From Caballeronia choica (GTDB lineage: Bacteria; Pseudomonadota; Gammaproteobacteria; Burkholderiales; Burkholderiaceae): a DNA stretch of 51,961 nucleotides. The notes under the pieces were generated by a model. It saw nothing but the letters and a program-made list of their open reading frames with translations. It made no database searches and was not told the origin of the DNA. The translations under genes were made by a program, and so were the position numbers. The stretch lies in NCBI RefSeq assembly GCF_001544535.1, contig NZ_FCON02000052.1, positions 1 to 51,961 of the forward strand. The letters run 5' to 3'. Shown here piece by piece: positions 9,223-18,266 of the stretch. Position 1 is the stretch's first letter; each line of letters starts with the position of its first letter.

Positions 9223-10086
9223 ATGGAAGCCCGGTATTTTCAACTACTCGATCAGCTTGCCGATTTTGGTGAGGACCTGTGCCGCTCGCGCATCGCTCCT
9301 GACACCTGGCACGAATATTTGCAATCGGGCTTCGACCAGTCTCACGTGCAGGATTTGATACGAATCCTGGACGACGATACGCTGCACGAATCGGAATTTA
9401 CTGGCACTGCGATGGCCCCGATCCATGCGTGGCGCATTCTCGCCGAGCTGAAAGCTGTTGAGGCGATCCCAACCTTGATCTCCCTGATACATCGGATAGA
9501 CGAAAATGATTGGATCGGCGAGGAATTCCCCGATGTTTTCAGCAAGATCGGCCCATCGTCGCTCGAAGCAGTCGAGCTGTATGCACGGACTTCCCGAAAC
9601 GGGGAGTTCGCTAGAATCTGCACGTTTCGCCTGATTGCCAAGATGGGATGTGACCACCCAGAACAAAGAACGAAATGCGTCGAGATTCTGACCGATCTGC
9701 TACGCGCCCATGGGACAAACGATCGGGATATCAATGGCTTCCTCGTTTCGGCATTATCCGATCTGGGGGCTCTCGAATCTTTTGAGGTGGTCCGCGAAGC
9801 CTACGAAAAGAATCATGTGGCGTTGAGTATTCTGGGCGACCTACGGGACGCCGAATACTATTTCAGGATCGGCGCTAAAGACTACGAAGACATTGATACC
9901 TTTAGAGAGGCAAGACTCAATCGCCTCCGCGCGTTGTCAGAATCTCAGCCATTCGAGCCGACCCGGATCATCGAGAAATCCCGGCCCATCGTTGCCGCGC
10001 CCAGGATCGGGAGAAACGATCTCTGCCCATGTGGAAGCGGGAAAAAGTACAAGAAGTGCCACGGGGTTGCAGGGACGTTGCACTAA
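9223..10086 (+). CDS. DUF1186-like protein with SEC-C motif
   Basis: A 287-residue protein made of HEAT-like alpha helices over about residues 20-210 (repeated helical pairs such as [18 protein letters not shown] and [15 protein letters not shown]) and a short C-terminal SEC-C zinc motif, [18 protein letters not shown], at the very end. The helical part resembles DUF1186. SEC-C is found at the end of SecA and in many uncharacterised proteins, often as a nucleic acid or protein-binding tag. The start is ATG 9223 (a TTG lies 3 bases upstream). An 85-residue gene follows after 10 bases, so they probably form an operon. Confidence 0.75.
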   Translation: MEARYFQLLDQLADFGEDLCRSRIAPDTWHEYLQSGFDQSHVQDLIRILDDDTLHESEFTGTAMAPIHAWRILAELKAVEAIPTLISLIHRIDENDWIGEEFPDVFSKIGPSSLEAVELYARTSRNGEFARICTFRLIAKMGCDHPEQRTKCVEILTDLLRAHGTNDRDINGFLVSALSDLGALESFEVVREAYEKNHVALSILGDLRDAEYYFRIGAKDYEDIDTFREARLNRLRALSESQPFEPTRIIEKSRPIVAAPRIGRNDLCPCGSGKKYKKCHGVAGTLH

Positions 10087-10096
10087 GGAGACTCAC

Positions 10097-10354
10097 ATGA
10101 CCCTACTGAAAAGCCGCATGGCAGCAACAGACTCAAAGCTCAAAGAAATCAAGGACGCCAAACAGGCATCAGACAAAGCGCGACGTCAGCAGTACAGGCA
10201 GACGAGGGCTGATCAGGAACGCCAGGTGGTGCTGGTCGGCGAAGCTGTGATGCGCCGTCTTGATCGTGGCGAATGGGACGAAGCCGATTTCCGGCAGATG
10301 ATGGATGAGGCTTTATCCCGGCCCGCTGATCGTGCTCTTTTCGATCTCGACTGA
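10097..10354 (+). CDS. Small charged hypothetical protein
   Basis: An 85-residue, highly charged, helical protein (TDSKLKEIKDAKQASDKARR, then a C-terminal EADFRQMMDEALSRPADRALF). A perfect AAGGAG sits 6 bases before the ATG. General layout (basic coiled helix plus acidic C-terminal helix) recalls small mobilisation accessory proteins, but I cannot identify it. It lies 10 bases after the SEC-C gene and 6 bases before the DUF6933 gene, so the three form one transcription unit. Confidence 0.65.
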   Translation: MTLLKSRMAATDSKLKEIKDAKQASDKARRQQYRQTRADQERQVVLVGEAVMRRLDRGEWDEADFRQMMDEALSRPADRALFDLD

Positions 10355-10360
10355 GCAGCC

Positions 10361-10858
10361 ATGCTTTACCTGCACTGTACGAAGAAGCTTCTTGACCGGC
10401 TGAAACCCGAAGTAATCGCCGGCGGCACCAGTACAACGGGGCTCGGTAACTGGTATGCCACGGCTTTGCTGTGGAAGCCGCAAATTGCGCTCTTCGTCAA
10501 TGAACGGACGTTGCTACCGGTCCTGATCCCTTTGGCTCCAGCAGCTGGCCTGGCCACCAGATTTCCTCGCCTCCTGGCTCACGTACTCGCGGCCCACGGC
10601 ATTCAGCCGCCGTTCATCGAGCAAGAGCTATTGCACATGCAGGACGTGCGATATACCAAAACGACAAACCGTAGCGTCGTCGGCATCATGACGCAGTTTT
10701 CCCAATTCGCGGAAGGCTATCGTGGCAGCGGTGAGATGAACGACCTTGTAGCGTTGTCAATCAGGTTGGCACGTATTCCTTGCAGCCCGCTGTACAAGGG
10801 GCCGGTGTTTCCGGACAAGGCACTGCACGAATTGATCGGCAGCGAATCATTGCAATAG
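10361..10858 (+). CDS. DUF6933 domain protein
   Basis: A 165-residue protein beginning LYLHCTKKLLDRL and containing GLGNWYATALLWKPQIALFVNERTLL in pieces, which is the layout of DUF6933 proteins: uncharacterised soluble proteins common in environmental bacteria and often near mobile elements. It is the third gene of an operon with the SEC-C gene and the 85-residue gene. No catalytic motif was seen. Confidence 0.7.
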   Translation: MLYLHCTKKLLDRLKPEVIAGGTSTTGLGNWYATALLWKPQIALFVNERTLLPVLIPLAPAAGLATRFPRLLAHVLAAHGIQPPFIEQELLHMQDVRYTKTTNRSVVGIMTQFSQFAEGYRGSGEMNDLVALSIRLARIPCSPLYKGPVFPDKALHELIGSESLQ

Positions 10859-11349
10859 CCGCCCCGGCAAATTGGAGTGCCCTCAAGATCGGATTATTCG
10901 TACGCTAAGCGCCCGGACCAAACGTTTCGAATGTCTCTGCGCGACCCCTTGCCGTCATTCGGATCGCGGCGACGGCAATGACCGTTCTCATAGTGGAACG
11001 GCCATTCGCTCGCGTCGGACTTTGAATTCCCTCGCGCTCCTGCGTATTCACCGCGTCATCGAAGGCGTTGCAGAAGATTCACTTGCGAATGGCTGCATCG
11101 TCGATGGGACGCCGAACCGACTAACCGCTGTCGAATTAGTGAGCCCAGACTGGCGCAAATCCAGGTAGTGGACAGCTATGCACCCTAAAAAACGGCGGCG
11201 CACGCTGGCAAATCTGAAATGAGCGTCTATCCTTAGGCCATGCTGCGCCGTCTTCGTGGAAATGCCGCCTCATGTGACCGCTTACCTCCTCGCTTACGGT
11301 TCACTGTCGATTGCCGAAGTGCCTAAGTGACAAGGAATCGGAGAAAAAT
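10859..11349. other. Intergenic with possible gene remnant
   Basis: A frame running to 11168 on the plus strand ends with a protein-like stretch (LALLRIHRVIEGVAEDSLANG), but the part before it is Arg-rich and has no start signal. This may be a 3' fragment of a lost gene. Nothing else is seen. Confidence 0.35.
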
Positions 11350-12165
11350 ATGAAGAGGCAGGATATAAGTTTTGTAGAAAAGATAGGTCCGCATTGCCAA
11401 GTTAAGGCGGAGCAGCCTCCGCTCTTCTTGGAAGAGCAAATCGCCCCATTACTACATAAGACTACCCGGTCATGCAGAGCCAGTAAAAGAAGAACAATCA
11501 TCGAACATGAGACCGATTTTTGGAAAGCAGCACAGTTGCTTCCATTTTCTGCCGCAAATATAATGGGATTCAATCTGTCAGATTGGTTCCCTCGAGCACC
11601 CGGCGTCTGCTGGTCACGTTATGGCGTCAAAGCTAGAAGAAGCCTTGACGGCTGTCACGAAGAAAACGACCCGTTACTCGGCACAATCTATTCGCCGCAA
11701 GGCAAACTCTCTTTTATTGAGCATGGCGGAGTTGGGACTATCCGTCTTCGTCCGCGACTTATCGATGAAATTCCATGCCACCTTGCATCCGCCGTTGCAG
11801 GAGAGCAGTGCGCGGGCGGGATTCTGTTGGCTATTCCGTTGGATATATTGGCAAACATAGCCGAAAGCGTTGGGTGCAAAGCCAATATATATGCTGAGGT
11901 CCGCTTTTTGGACGAGTTAGAGTTAGAAGAACCCGCTGCAGCGGTGCACCTCGCATCACCACTTAGGCTTGACCGTAGAAGAGTCGCTCGTCGACCGCCG
12001 AAGATCTCGTGCCATGGGCGGACGAAATGGGTCGCGTTGAGAAGCGACCCGAGAACGACATCACCTTCTTGCTTGCAACAGCCGATCGGCTAAACGCGTT
12101 TGCTTTGGCCACGCGAATTCACCTAGGCGTTGATTTGATGCACTTGACAGGAATCGAGACATGTC
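11350..12165 (+). pseudogene. Unknown gene, probably frameshifted, upstream of patatin gene
   Basis: The first frame runs from ATG 11350 (GGAGA just upstream) and gives believable protein up to about 11950, for example LLAIPLDILANIAESVGC and VRFLDELELEEPAA, before turning Arg-rich. Good coding character then continues in another frame from about 11990, reading STAEDLVPWADEMGRVEK and LLATADRLNAFALATRIH up to about 12150. A short link in the third frame (HHHLGLTVEESL) lies between. This suggests one original protein with two small indels. The DNA is more AT-rich than its neighbours. I do not recognise the family. It ends directly before the patatin-like gene and may once have been its partner. 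Confidence 0.5.
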
Positions 12166-14524
12166 GCAGAACTCGCCGTCAGCGTCGAACGAAAAGTTTA
12201 TTCCCCGCGTATCGCCCGCCGACCTGTCCGCAGCGATCAAAAGCCAAGAGATCGATCCGTCGTCGCAGAACGTGATTGCGCAGGAGCTTCCGTATCTAAG
12301 CAAGTGGCGCAAGCAGAACAATCGCCCGACCGATCCAGCCTCCATTGCCGAGGGACTGAGCGGCCTCGCGATTTCGGGTGGCGGTATACGCTCCGCGACG
12401 TTCGCTCTCGGTGTCGTACAGGCGCTCGCTCATCAAGAAAAGATGCGGTACTTCGACTATCTCTCCACCGTATCGGGAGGAGGCTATCTGGGCTGTTCGC
12501 TCACGTGGCTGACCTCGCCGTTGTATGCACAGCCCGGGACGCAGAAATCTAATTTCTCCATGGCGAAAGAGCGGTTTCCGTACGGCACGGATTCTCCCAG
12601 CGAGGCGAAGGTCACGCAGCGTGAAGCGGATCCGGATCAGGATCAGCAACTAATCTACTTGCGCCAACATGGCAAGTATTTGGCGCCGGGCGAAGGTATC
12701 GATCTCGTTTCCGGCGTCGCCGTGCTGCTGCGCGGCATGGCGCTAAATGCACTCGTGTGGTTGCCGCTCGCGGCCTCACTGTGCTTCGTACTGTTTTTTA
12801 TCGCGCGTGGTTCGCTCTGGCCATCATGGATGGTGGATCTGTTGTCCTTCATGTTCCCGCCGAACTTCGAGCCTGACGGTTTCACTGTTGTTGCCGCTAT
12901 CGGCGGCGTTGCGCTGGTATTTTTCGCGGCCTACGCCCTTGCATACTCCGCCGCCACCTGCATTACGGGTAAAAAATTTGCCCGGCGCTACCAGTGGCGG
13001 CGCGACTTCGAATCGATTATTCGCTACCCACTCTGGGTATTCGTCGCGTGCATTCCGATCGCGCTGCTTCCGAAGGTCTTCGCGTTCTTCGATGGCTCGA
13101 CCGCAACAGGCGTCATCTCAACGTTCATCGGCGCGATCACCGCGGTCTGGACGCATCTGACTGCGCGCAACTCAAGAACAAGTCAGGGACCGTTTCTCAG
13201 CATCTTCGCCACAGTCGGCGCGTTTCTCGTGCTTTACGGCCTCGCTCTGACGGCCTATGCATGGGCGTACACCGCGTTCGATGAATTCGGCTGGTGCATG
13301 CGCCGAACCGCGAATCCGTACACGCAATGCTTGAGCGAGAGCCGCTGGACCGTCGCTTTGCTCCTCTTCGCGATCATCGCGCTTCTGTCGGGCTGGTTCG
13401 CGAACATCAACCTGATCAGTATGCATCGCTTCTATCGGGACAGACTGATGGAAGCGTATATGCCGGAACCTTCCGTGCCACCCAACAAGATGGCCGCATT
13501 GCGTTCGGGGCGCGCGCCCGCCGCCGACAAAGCGAGGCTTTCTGAATTCTGTAAGGCGGACGCTGAGCCCTATTGCCCGTACCCGCTCATCAACACGAAC
13601 GTGATTCTGACGGGTTCGGAGGAGAGAACCTGGCGGCTGCGAGGCGGTGACAGTTTCCTTCTGTCGCCGCGCATGTGCGGCAGTAATGCGACGGGATGGT
13701 GCGACACGACGCAGTTTCTTGGCAACGACATGACGCTCGCCACAGCGATGGCCATCTCCGGCGCAGCGGCCAATCCGGATGCCGGCGGCGAACTGTTGCG
13801 CAATCGCTTCGTTGCCTTGCTCATGGCATTCGCCAACGTGCGGCTGGGCTACTGGGTTGCTAATCCCGGTCAGTTCAGAGGTAGCGCCAGACACCGGAAC
13901 CACTTCACCGTGGGATGGCGGGAAGTGTCGTCCCATTTCAACGAAAGCGCGAAGCTGGTTGAGCTGACCGATGGCGGGCACTTCGACAATCTCGGGCTTT
14001 ATGAACTGATCCGCAGGCGGGCGCGGTTCATCATGCTCTGCGACGGCACGGCCGACCCGGACTTTTCCTTTCGCGATTTTATCCAGACGCTGTCCCGCAT
14101 CAAGGCGGATTTCGGTGCGAGCGTCGACTTCATGTCGGGCTCAGGCCTCGCAACCTTCATTCCGAAGGATCCGGGCGGATACCCGCAGACTGCGCTGTTC
14201 GCCGAAAACGGATTTGCCGCCGCGAAGATTGTCTACGCGGACGAAACGGAGGGCGATCTGTTGTACATTACGTCGACCCTGATTGCCAAGGTGGGGCTCG
14301 ACGTGCGAGGCTACAAGGCCGCCTACAGCGACTTTCCGGACCAGACGACCGCCGATCAATTCTTCGACGAAGCCCAGTTCGAGGCGTATCGCGCGCTTGG
14401 CTATACCATCGCAGAGAGCATGCTTAGGGACCGGAGTTGTCGCGAACTCATCGATAAGTGGCTGGGCGATGTGACACCCGAAACGGATTCGCATGGCGGC
14501 TCACCGCTCCCGGCTGACAGATAG
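12161..14524 (+). CDS. Membrane-embedded patatin-like phospholipase
   Basis: A 787-residue patatin-like lipid acyl hydrolase. The oxyanion motif SGGGIRSA is at about residues 72-79 and the nucleophile serine lies in STVSGGGYLG at about residue 104, a variant of G-x-S-x-G seen in large patatin-like proteins. The catalytic aspartate is in DGGHFDNLGLYEL at about residue 604. Between the two catalytic parts lie several hydrophobic segments (about residues 195-460), so the enzyme is probably anchored in the inner membrane with its active-site halves on one face. Family members cleave acyl chains from phospholipids. The start at 12161 gives the full N-terminus, though no strong ribosome-binding site is visible. 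A convergent transposase remnant follows. Confidence 0.85.
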   Translation: MSQNSPSASNEKFIPRVSPADLSAAIKSQEIDPSSQNVIAQELPYLSKWRKQNNRPTDPASIAEGLSGLAISGGGIRSATFALGVVQALAHQEKMRYFDYLSTVSGGGYLGCSLTWLTSPLYAQPGTQKSNFSMAKERFPYGTDSPSEAKVTQREADPDQDQQLIYLRQHGKYLAPGEGIDLVSGVAVLLRGMALNALVWLPLAASLCFVLFFIARGSLWPSWMVDLLSFMFPPNFEPDGFTVVAAIGGVALVFFAAYALAYSAATCITGKKFARRYQWRRDFESIIRYPLWVFVACIPIALLPKVFAFFDGSTATGVISTFIGAITAVWTHLTARNSRTSQGPFLSIFATVGAFLVLYGLALTAYAWAYTAFDEFGWCMRRTANPYTQCLSESRWTVALLLFAIIALLSGWFANINLISMHRFYRDRLMEAYMPEPSVPPNKMAALRSGRAPAADKARLSEFCKADAEPYCPYPLINTNVILTGSEERTWRLRGGDSFLLSPRMCGSNATGWCDTTQFLGNDMTLATAMAISGAAANPDAGGELLRNRFVALLMAFANVRLGYWVANPGQFRGSARHRNHFTVGWREVSSHFNESAKLVELTDGGHFDNLGLYELIRRRARFIMLCDGTADPDFSFRDFIQTLSRIKADFGASVDFMSGSGLATFIPKDPGGYPQTALFAENGFAAAKIVYADETEGDLLYITSTLIAKVGLDVRGYKAAYSDFPDQTTADQFFDEAQFEAYRALGYTIAESMLRDRSCRELIDKWLGDVTPETDSHGGSPLPADR

Positions 14525-14576
14525 GGTCTGGCGCTCCGCGGCAGCCAATTAGCAGAGACCAGTCGCGGCTTCTTTC

Positions 14577-14985
14577 TCACGCGGCCGGTGGCCGAACTTC
14601 TGTCGACGGTGACCAAGCAGCAACTCGACTGCCGGAATCGAACCTCGTAACGAGCGTTTTCCAAGCAGCTCTACGCACATTTGAAAGCGCTGCGACCTGT
14701 CGGTACGAAAGTCCTTCCTTGCGCATCTGAAGCACCAAGCTCACTTGAATTCGACGCTGTATCGAACGCAGCTTGTTCTTGTGCGAAGGCCTTCCTCGCC
14801 GTGCGCATGATACGCCGGGATCCACTTTCGAAGTGACGACACATCCACTTGGTGACAGGCCGCGACTCTTTTCAGATGAACATGGCCAGAGCAGTAGTCC
14901 TTCGTCGCCGACAGTTTTTTCGATTCGATGTATTCACCAAAGATTCCCCCGAAAAGCGTCCAATTTTTTGGGGGCAGTTCATCGT
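14577..14985 (-). pseudogene. IS3-family transposase OrfA remnant
   Basis: Two minus-strand frames together resemble the helix-turn-helix OrfA of IS3-type elements: KLSATKDYCSGHVHLKRVAA and HQVDVSSLRKWIPAYHAHGE in one frame, then QMRKEGLSYRQVAALSNVRR in another. A frameshift near 14745 separates them. No DDE-type OrfB is present and no terminal inverted repeats could be placed, so this is a non-functional fragment. It abuts the truncated integrase, which it or a related element may have interrupted. Confidence 0.75.
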
Positions 14986-15089
14986 TAGGCGGACACGATA
15001 CTCCCAAGCGCTGAACCGAAACTCAAATTGAGTTGCCGAGCCGCTTACAAAGTCGGCCCTGCAAAATTCACCTGCCCCCCGGAACGCGC

Positions 15090-15362
15090 GGGTACGCGGC
15101 AAAGGCCCGGATCAAGGTTCACGGTTTCCGCGTCCATAGCCTGCGGGCGACCGCCGCCACCAATGCGCTCGAGCACGACGCCGATCTTGCCAAGGTCCAG
15201 GAATGGCTCGGCCACGCGAACATCGCGACCACCCGCATCTATGACCGGCGCAAGAGCCGGCCGCAGGATTCACCGACCTTCAAGGTGGCGTACCGATACG
15301 TCGAAGGGGAGCCGCGCGCGCGGCGGCTGGCGGTGTTTTCCGCGCGAGAAATTTGGCGGTAG
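15090..15362 (+). pseudogene. 5'-truncated tyrosine recombinase (integrase)
   Basis: Only the C-terminal catalytic end remains: [20 protein letters not shown], then [19 protein letters not shown], carrying the H-x-x-R box, the W-L-G-H-A-N box and the catalytic tyrosine (T-x-x-I-Y). The sequence continues [10 protein letters not shown], as in integrases that follow integron-like or plasmid recombinases. The N-terminal core-binding domain and first catalytic arginine are missing, because the sequence upstream of about 15090 belongs to the IS-type debris. It cannot be active. Confidence 0.85.
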
Positions 15363-15470
15363 GTCCGCCCGCGCGTGTGCTGTCTCTATTAGAAACGCCG
15401 CTGCGTTAAAATGTAGTTCCAGCCGCGGCCGTTCGCGGGCCGCACACTTCAGCTTCTTCGCCAGCTTTCC

Positions 15471-15842
15471 ATGCCTCGCAGCGCCATCCGAAAAACTGGC
15501 CGATCGACCGGCGCCCGCCGCCCGATGACTCGCTCGATGCTGCTGCCATTGTCCGCTGCGTCAACGCAGAGAATGTCGTTGCAGATCCATCTCGCGCTGG
15601 CGGCTTGCCGCAGGATGGGCTGCGGAAACTCGCACCAGTTCAATGAATTGCTGCGGGTCCTCTACATCACGCACCACTTGCAAGAAATGGGGTTTGGCTC
15701 CCTGCCCTTGCAGGTTTATGCGCCGGCCGAGCTGGCACTGAACATCGCGTTGGCAGGCGCGAAGCGAGAGCAGCTGTGGCTCGTCGACGCGGCGACCGCC
15801 TCCCTGCTCGAGCAGATACTTACAAAATACAAAACCGATTAA
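15471..15842 (+). CDS. Small helical protein of the type labelled 'Fis family regulator' (second copy)
   Basis: A 123-residue protein starting MPRSAIRKTGRSTGARRP, a very basic N-terminus, followed by LLPLSAASTQRMSLQIHLAL and a hydrophobic helix LLRVLYITHHLQEMGFGSLP. It has the same order of features as the protein at 6593, though identity is low. Proteins like this are common on Burkholderia plasmids under the label 'Fis family regulator' without a visible Fis domain. This copy is shorter than usual, ending soon after LEQILTKYKTD, so it may have lost its last helix. No operon partner. Confidence 0.65.
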   Translation: MPRSAIRKTGRSTGARRPMTRSMLLPLSAASTQRMSLQIHLALAACRRMGCGNSHQFNELLRVLYITHHLQEMGFGSLPLQVYAPAELALNIALAGAKREQLWLVDAATASLLEQILTKYKTD

Positions 15843-16341
15843 AAAGGACAAGTCAGACCCATGGTCGCAAGTTGCACTTCGCACGTCTGCCTATCGGCTA
15901 AACGGGTGCCTTAGCCGCTTTGCTGCAGGTCCGTGGAGCGCAAAGCGGCACGGGCACCCGAAGTGTCGGGTTGGCGAGACGGGTGATAAGGTTACTGACG
16001 CCTACGAATGGCTTTCGCGGACTTCGCTACGCGAGATTCAATATCAGGTGGACGTGAGGCCGCGGCCACGGGAGCAACTGGAAGGCTTCGGCGCGCGCGC
16101 CGCTCAAGCTCTCGCGAAGCCTAGCCTTGGGGTGTCTGAGTGCGGATCCGAAGCGTTGAGTCTGCCGGATTATGCCCACGATTTCGATCCGTGAATCGAA
16201 GAATACTCTCCGGCGCCGTCGGCTGAATCCGCGGCGTCCATCTGCGACCGTAGTAGCCCGATTGCCGCCTGTCGTCGATCGGCGCCGCGTCCCGCTGTGG
16301 GTCCGTCGAGTAACACGCGTGGCTCGCGCACAACCGCACAA
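15843..16341. other. Region without a supported gene
   Basis: About 500 bases between a plus-strand gene and the end of a minus-strand gene. The ORFs in it are Arg-rich shadows. No hairpin with a T-run was seen. Confidence 0.45.
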
Positions 16342-16755
16342 CTAGGCGTCTGTGTAGTTGTCCCGGCGCGCAAGGCTGCCGGACGATATGGCAGTTCGCT
16401 CGCGCCAGATCGCTTTTCCTTCTTCGCATCCGGCAAGGTATGCGTCGCACTGCGCGGTACCAAGGGTATATGGCACAACCATTTGGCGTCCGTCGATACG
16501 CATGGTCAGACCGGCGCGCACGCCCTCCTTGTACTCGGCGCTGCGCGGATCGCGACCTGGCATGAATGCCGCAGCCATGAGGGTTTCAACGGTGGGCGCC
16601 GCGCGATGGAGGGTCGCTCCTCCGACCCATTCGAGGGTCGCCGTCGCGCCACAGGCCGAACAAGCAGTGTGCTCGCCTTCGTGCGAGTCGTCGTCGAGAT
16701 GTACTTGGCCGTGATGGCTGCAGGCGGCGCAGCGATATGTGTAGCGGACTGTCAT
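16342..16755 (-). CDS. Zinc-ribbon hypothetical protein coupled to recombinase
   Basis: A 137-residue protein whose N-terminal 45 residues form a likely zinc ribbon: YRCAACSHHGQVHL with CAAC and later ACSACGATATLEW with CSAC. The rest (about residues 50-137) is a soluble domain with GRDPRSAEYKEGVRAGLTM and TAQCDAYLAGCEEGKAIWRE. It overlaps the recombinase gene upstream by 4 bases, and the start at 16755 is set by that overlap (a longer frame reaches back into the recombinase). Function unknown; the coupling suggests it travels with the recombinase. Confidence 0.7.
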   Translation of the reverse strand: MTVRYTYRCAACSHHGQVHLDDDSHEGEHTACSACGATATLEWVGGATLHRAAPTVETLMAAAFMPGRDPRSAEYKEGVRAGLTMRIDGRQMVVPYTLGTAQCDAYLAGCEEGKAIWRERTAISSGSLARRDNYTDA

Positions 16756-17336
16756 CGCGTGGCTCCCTTCGCTGTGCCGTTTAAGAGCCGATACAACGTA
16801 ACTCGGCTGATCCCCAGTGATCGCGCTACCGCGGCCTTTCCCTCTCCGGCGGTGCATCGTGCTCGCAGTGTGGCAATCTGCTCGGCGTCGAGCTTCGGCT
16901 TTCGGCCCTTGTAGACGTTCCCTTTTGCCTTCGCGAGCGCGATGCCCTCTCTCTGCCGCTCGCGGATCATGGCGCGTTCGAACTGCGCGAAGCCGGCAAG
17001 CATTGTCATCATGAGATCGGCCATCGGGTCAGCGACGTCGGCGCGAAACGTCAAACGCTCTTTCACGAATTCGACGGTCACGCCTTTGGCGTTCAGTGAC
17101 TCGACCATCTCGAGGAGGTTCACCGTGTTGCGCGCGGCCCTGTCGATGCTGTGCACGATCAGCGTATCGCCACTCCGGACATACTCGAGGGCCTTCTTGA
17201 GCTCCGGCCGGTCCATGTTTTTTCCGGATGCCTTGTCTTCGAATTCCTTGTCGAGCTGTACACCGTCGAGTTGCCGCTCTGTCGATTGATCCGTCGTACT
17301 CACTCGCTTGTACCCGACTCGATGGCCTTTGCTCAT
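16752..17336 (-). CDS. Serine recombinase (resolvase/invertase family)
   Basis: A 194-residue small serine recombinase. The N-terminal catalytic domain begins VGYKRVSTTDQS with the nucleophile Ser at residue 13, and continues with the conserved Arg residues in HSIDRAARN and AQFERAMIRERQREGI. The C-terminal helix-turn-helix (about residues 150-188) reads GKAAVARSLGISRVTLYRLL. Proteins of this size resolve plasmid or transposon multimers or invert DNA segments. The AT-rich stretch upstream (17340-17420) is the natural place for its recombination site. It appears complete and is followed by the coupled zinc-ribbon gene. Confidence 0.92.
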   Translation of the reverse strand: MSKGHRVGYKRVSTTDQSTERQLDGVQLDKEFEDKASGKNMDRPELKKALEYVRSGDTLIVHSIDRAARNTVNLLEMVESLNAKGVTVEFVKERLTFRADVADPMADLMMTMLAGFAQFERAMIRERQREGIALAKAKGNVYKGRKPKLDAEQIATLRARCTAGEGKAAVARSLGISRVTLYRLLNGTAKGATR

Positions 17337-17339
17337 TTT

Positions 17340-17425
17340 CGCCTCACGTGTAAGCTTAGACTCTAAGGTGCTTTTAAGAACGTGTAAATAAAATTACCTA
17401 TATACCCTATAGTTACGCTACCCGC
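17340..17425. other. Candidate recombination (res-like) site
   Basis: An AT-rich block with TATATACCC and TATAGTTAC elements lies directly upstream of the serine recombinase start, unlike the GC-rich surroundings. Resolvase res sites usually lie here and overlap the promoter. No crossover dinucleotide or set of subsites can be assigned by eye. Confidence 0.35.
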
Positions 17426-17471
17426 GAAGGCCGCCGATCGGGTAGGTGATCCGAATGGGTGTACCTCAGCT

Positions 17472-17714
17472 TTACGCTTCTGTGGTGCGCTGTGTTCGGA
17501 TCGGCGCCAGAATCCTGCCCCGCTCGCGCGCCGTCACCGCATCATGCGTGCTGTGTGCGTTCTCGAGGGGGCGCCGCCGCACCGCCCGCTTGGCTTCCGC
17601 GAGTTGCGCCAGAAATGCGGCGCGCTCCTCAGCGTTTAGCATGGAGTAAAGCGTGCGTGCTTCGGCGATGAATGCTGATTCGTTTTGCTGGTTCGTATCT
17701 TCATTGTTGGCCAT
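17472..17714 (-). CDS. Small hypothetical protein
   Basis: An 80-residue hydrophilic protein starting MANNEDTNQQNESAFIAEA, with a helical LYSMLNAEERAAFLAQLAEA segment and a basic tail. The internal start at 17714 is preferred because the longer frame adds an unlikely leader, but no clear ribosome-binding site is visible. Family unknown. It lies upstream of the recombinase on the same strand, separated by about 135 bases. Confidence 0.45.
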   Translation of the reverse strand: MANNEDTNQQNESAFIAEARTLYSMLNAEERAAFLAQLAEAKRAVRRRPLENAHSTHDAVTARERGRILAPIRTQRTTEA

Positions 17715-17942
17715 GATTTTTGGTTTGTGTTTGCCGGAGATGATCCGGGCGTCGGTCCTGCATTCGTTATCAGCCGCCGTGTTGAGGCAACGTCGCGCGG
17801 CTCGATTCATCGATCATGCGCCAGAACTAGCGTCTTTTCGCAGCGCGCTTAAATTTAGGGATGACACCACATACTTGAATATCGGCATCGCTGCTACTAC
17901 AAAGGTAAAGTCTCCTTCGCGTTCTCCTCGACGTGATGGATT

Positions 17943-17967
17943 GCCCGCCCTGTGCGGGCTTCTTTTT
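17943..17967 (+). terminator. Rho-independent terminator 1
   Basis: GCCCGC (17943-17948) and GCGGGC (17954-17959) with a 5-base loop, followed by TTCTTTTT. No protein gene on the plus strand lies upstream within 2 kb, so it may end a small RNA. Confidence 0.7.
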
Positions 17968-18039
17968 GGCTGATCTCCGCGTTTTACCCAAACGACGGAT
18001 TGCGTCCTCAAGGGAACGCATGTAGATCGTTGGCCTTGG

Positions 18040-18061
18040 GCCCGCTGCGGCGGGCTTTTTT
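18040..18061 (+). terminator. Rho-independent terminator 2
   Basis: GCCCGC (18040-18045) and GCGGGC (18050-18055) with a 4-base loop and six T residues after it. It lies about 75 bases after terminator 1 in the same direction and shares its stem. Confidence 0.75.
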
Positions 18062-18266
18062 GTCCGTGGGTGTCCGAGCTGGGCGTTGCGCCTGCCCGTG
18101 CGTAGCGTATAGCTACGGGACCGTCGCCGAGCGTGGGGCGGGACGGCGAGGTAGCCACTAGAGTGACCTGTGCGACCGACCTGGGCGTCCAGTGTCCGAG
18201 CCCAAGAAGGCCCCGCCGCGGACGCAATGCGGGGCGAGTCAAATGCGCTGCGCATCAAATCGACAC

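Noticed and set aside
10097-10354. MobC-type mobilisation protein
   Set aside because: Size and charge are suggestive, but no ribbon-helix-helix or other MobC signature could be seen, so it is left as hypothetical.
13172-13981. Minus-strand ORF of 269 codons inside the patatin gene
   Set aside because: It is fully opposite to a clearly coding gene with catalytic motifs, so it is a shadow frame.
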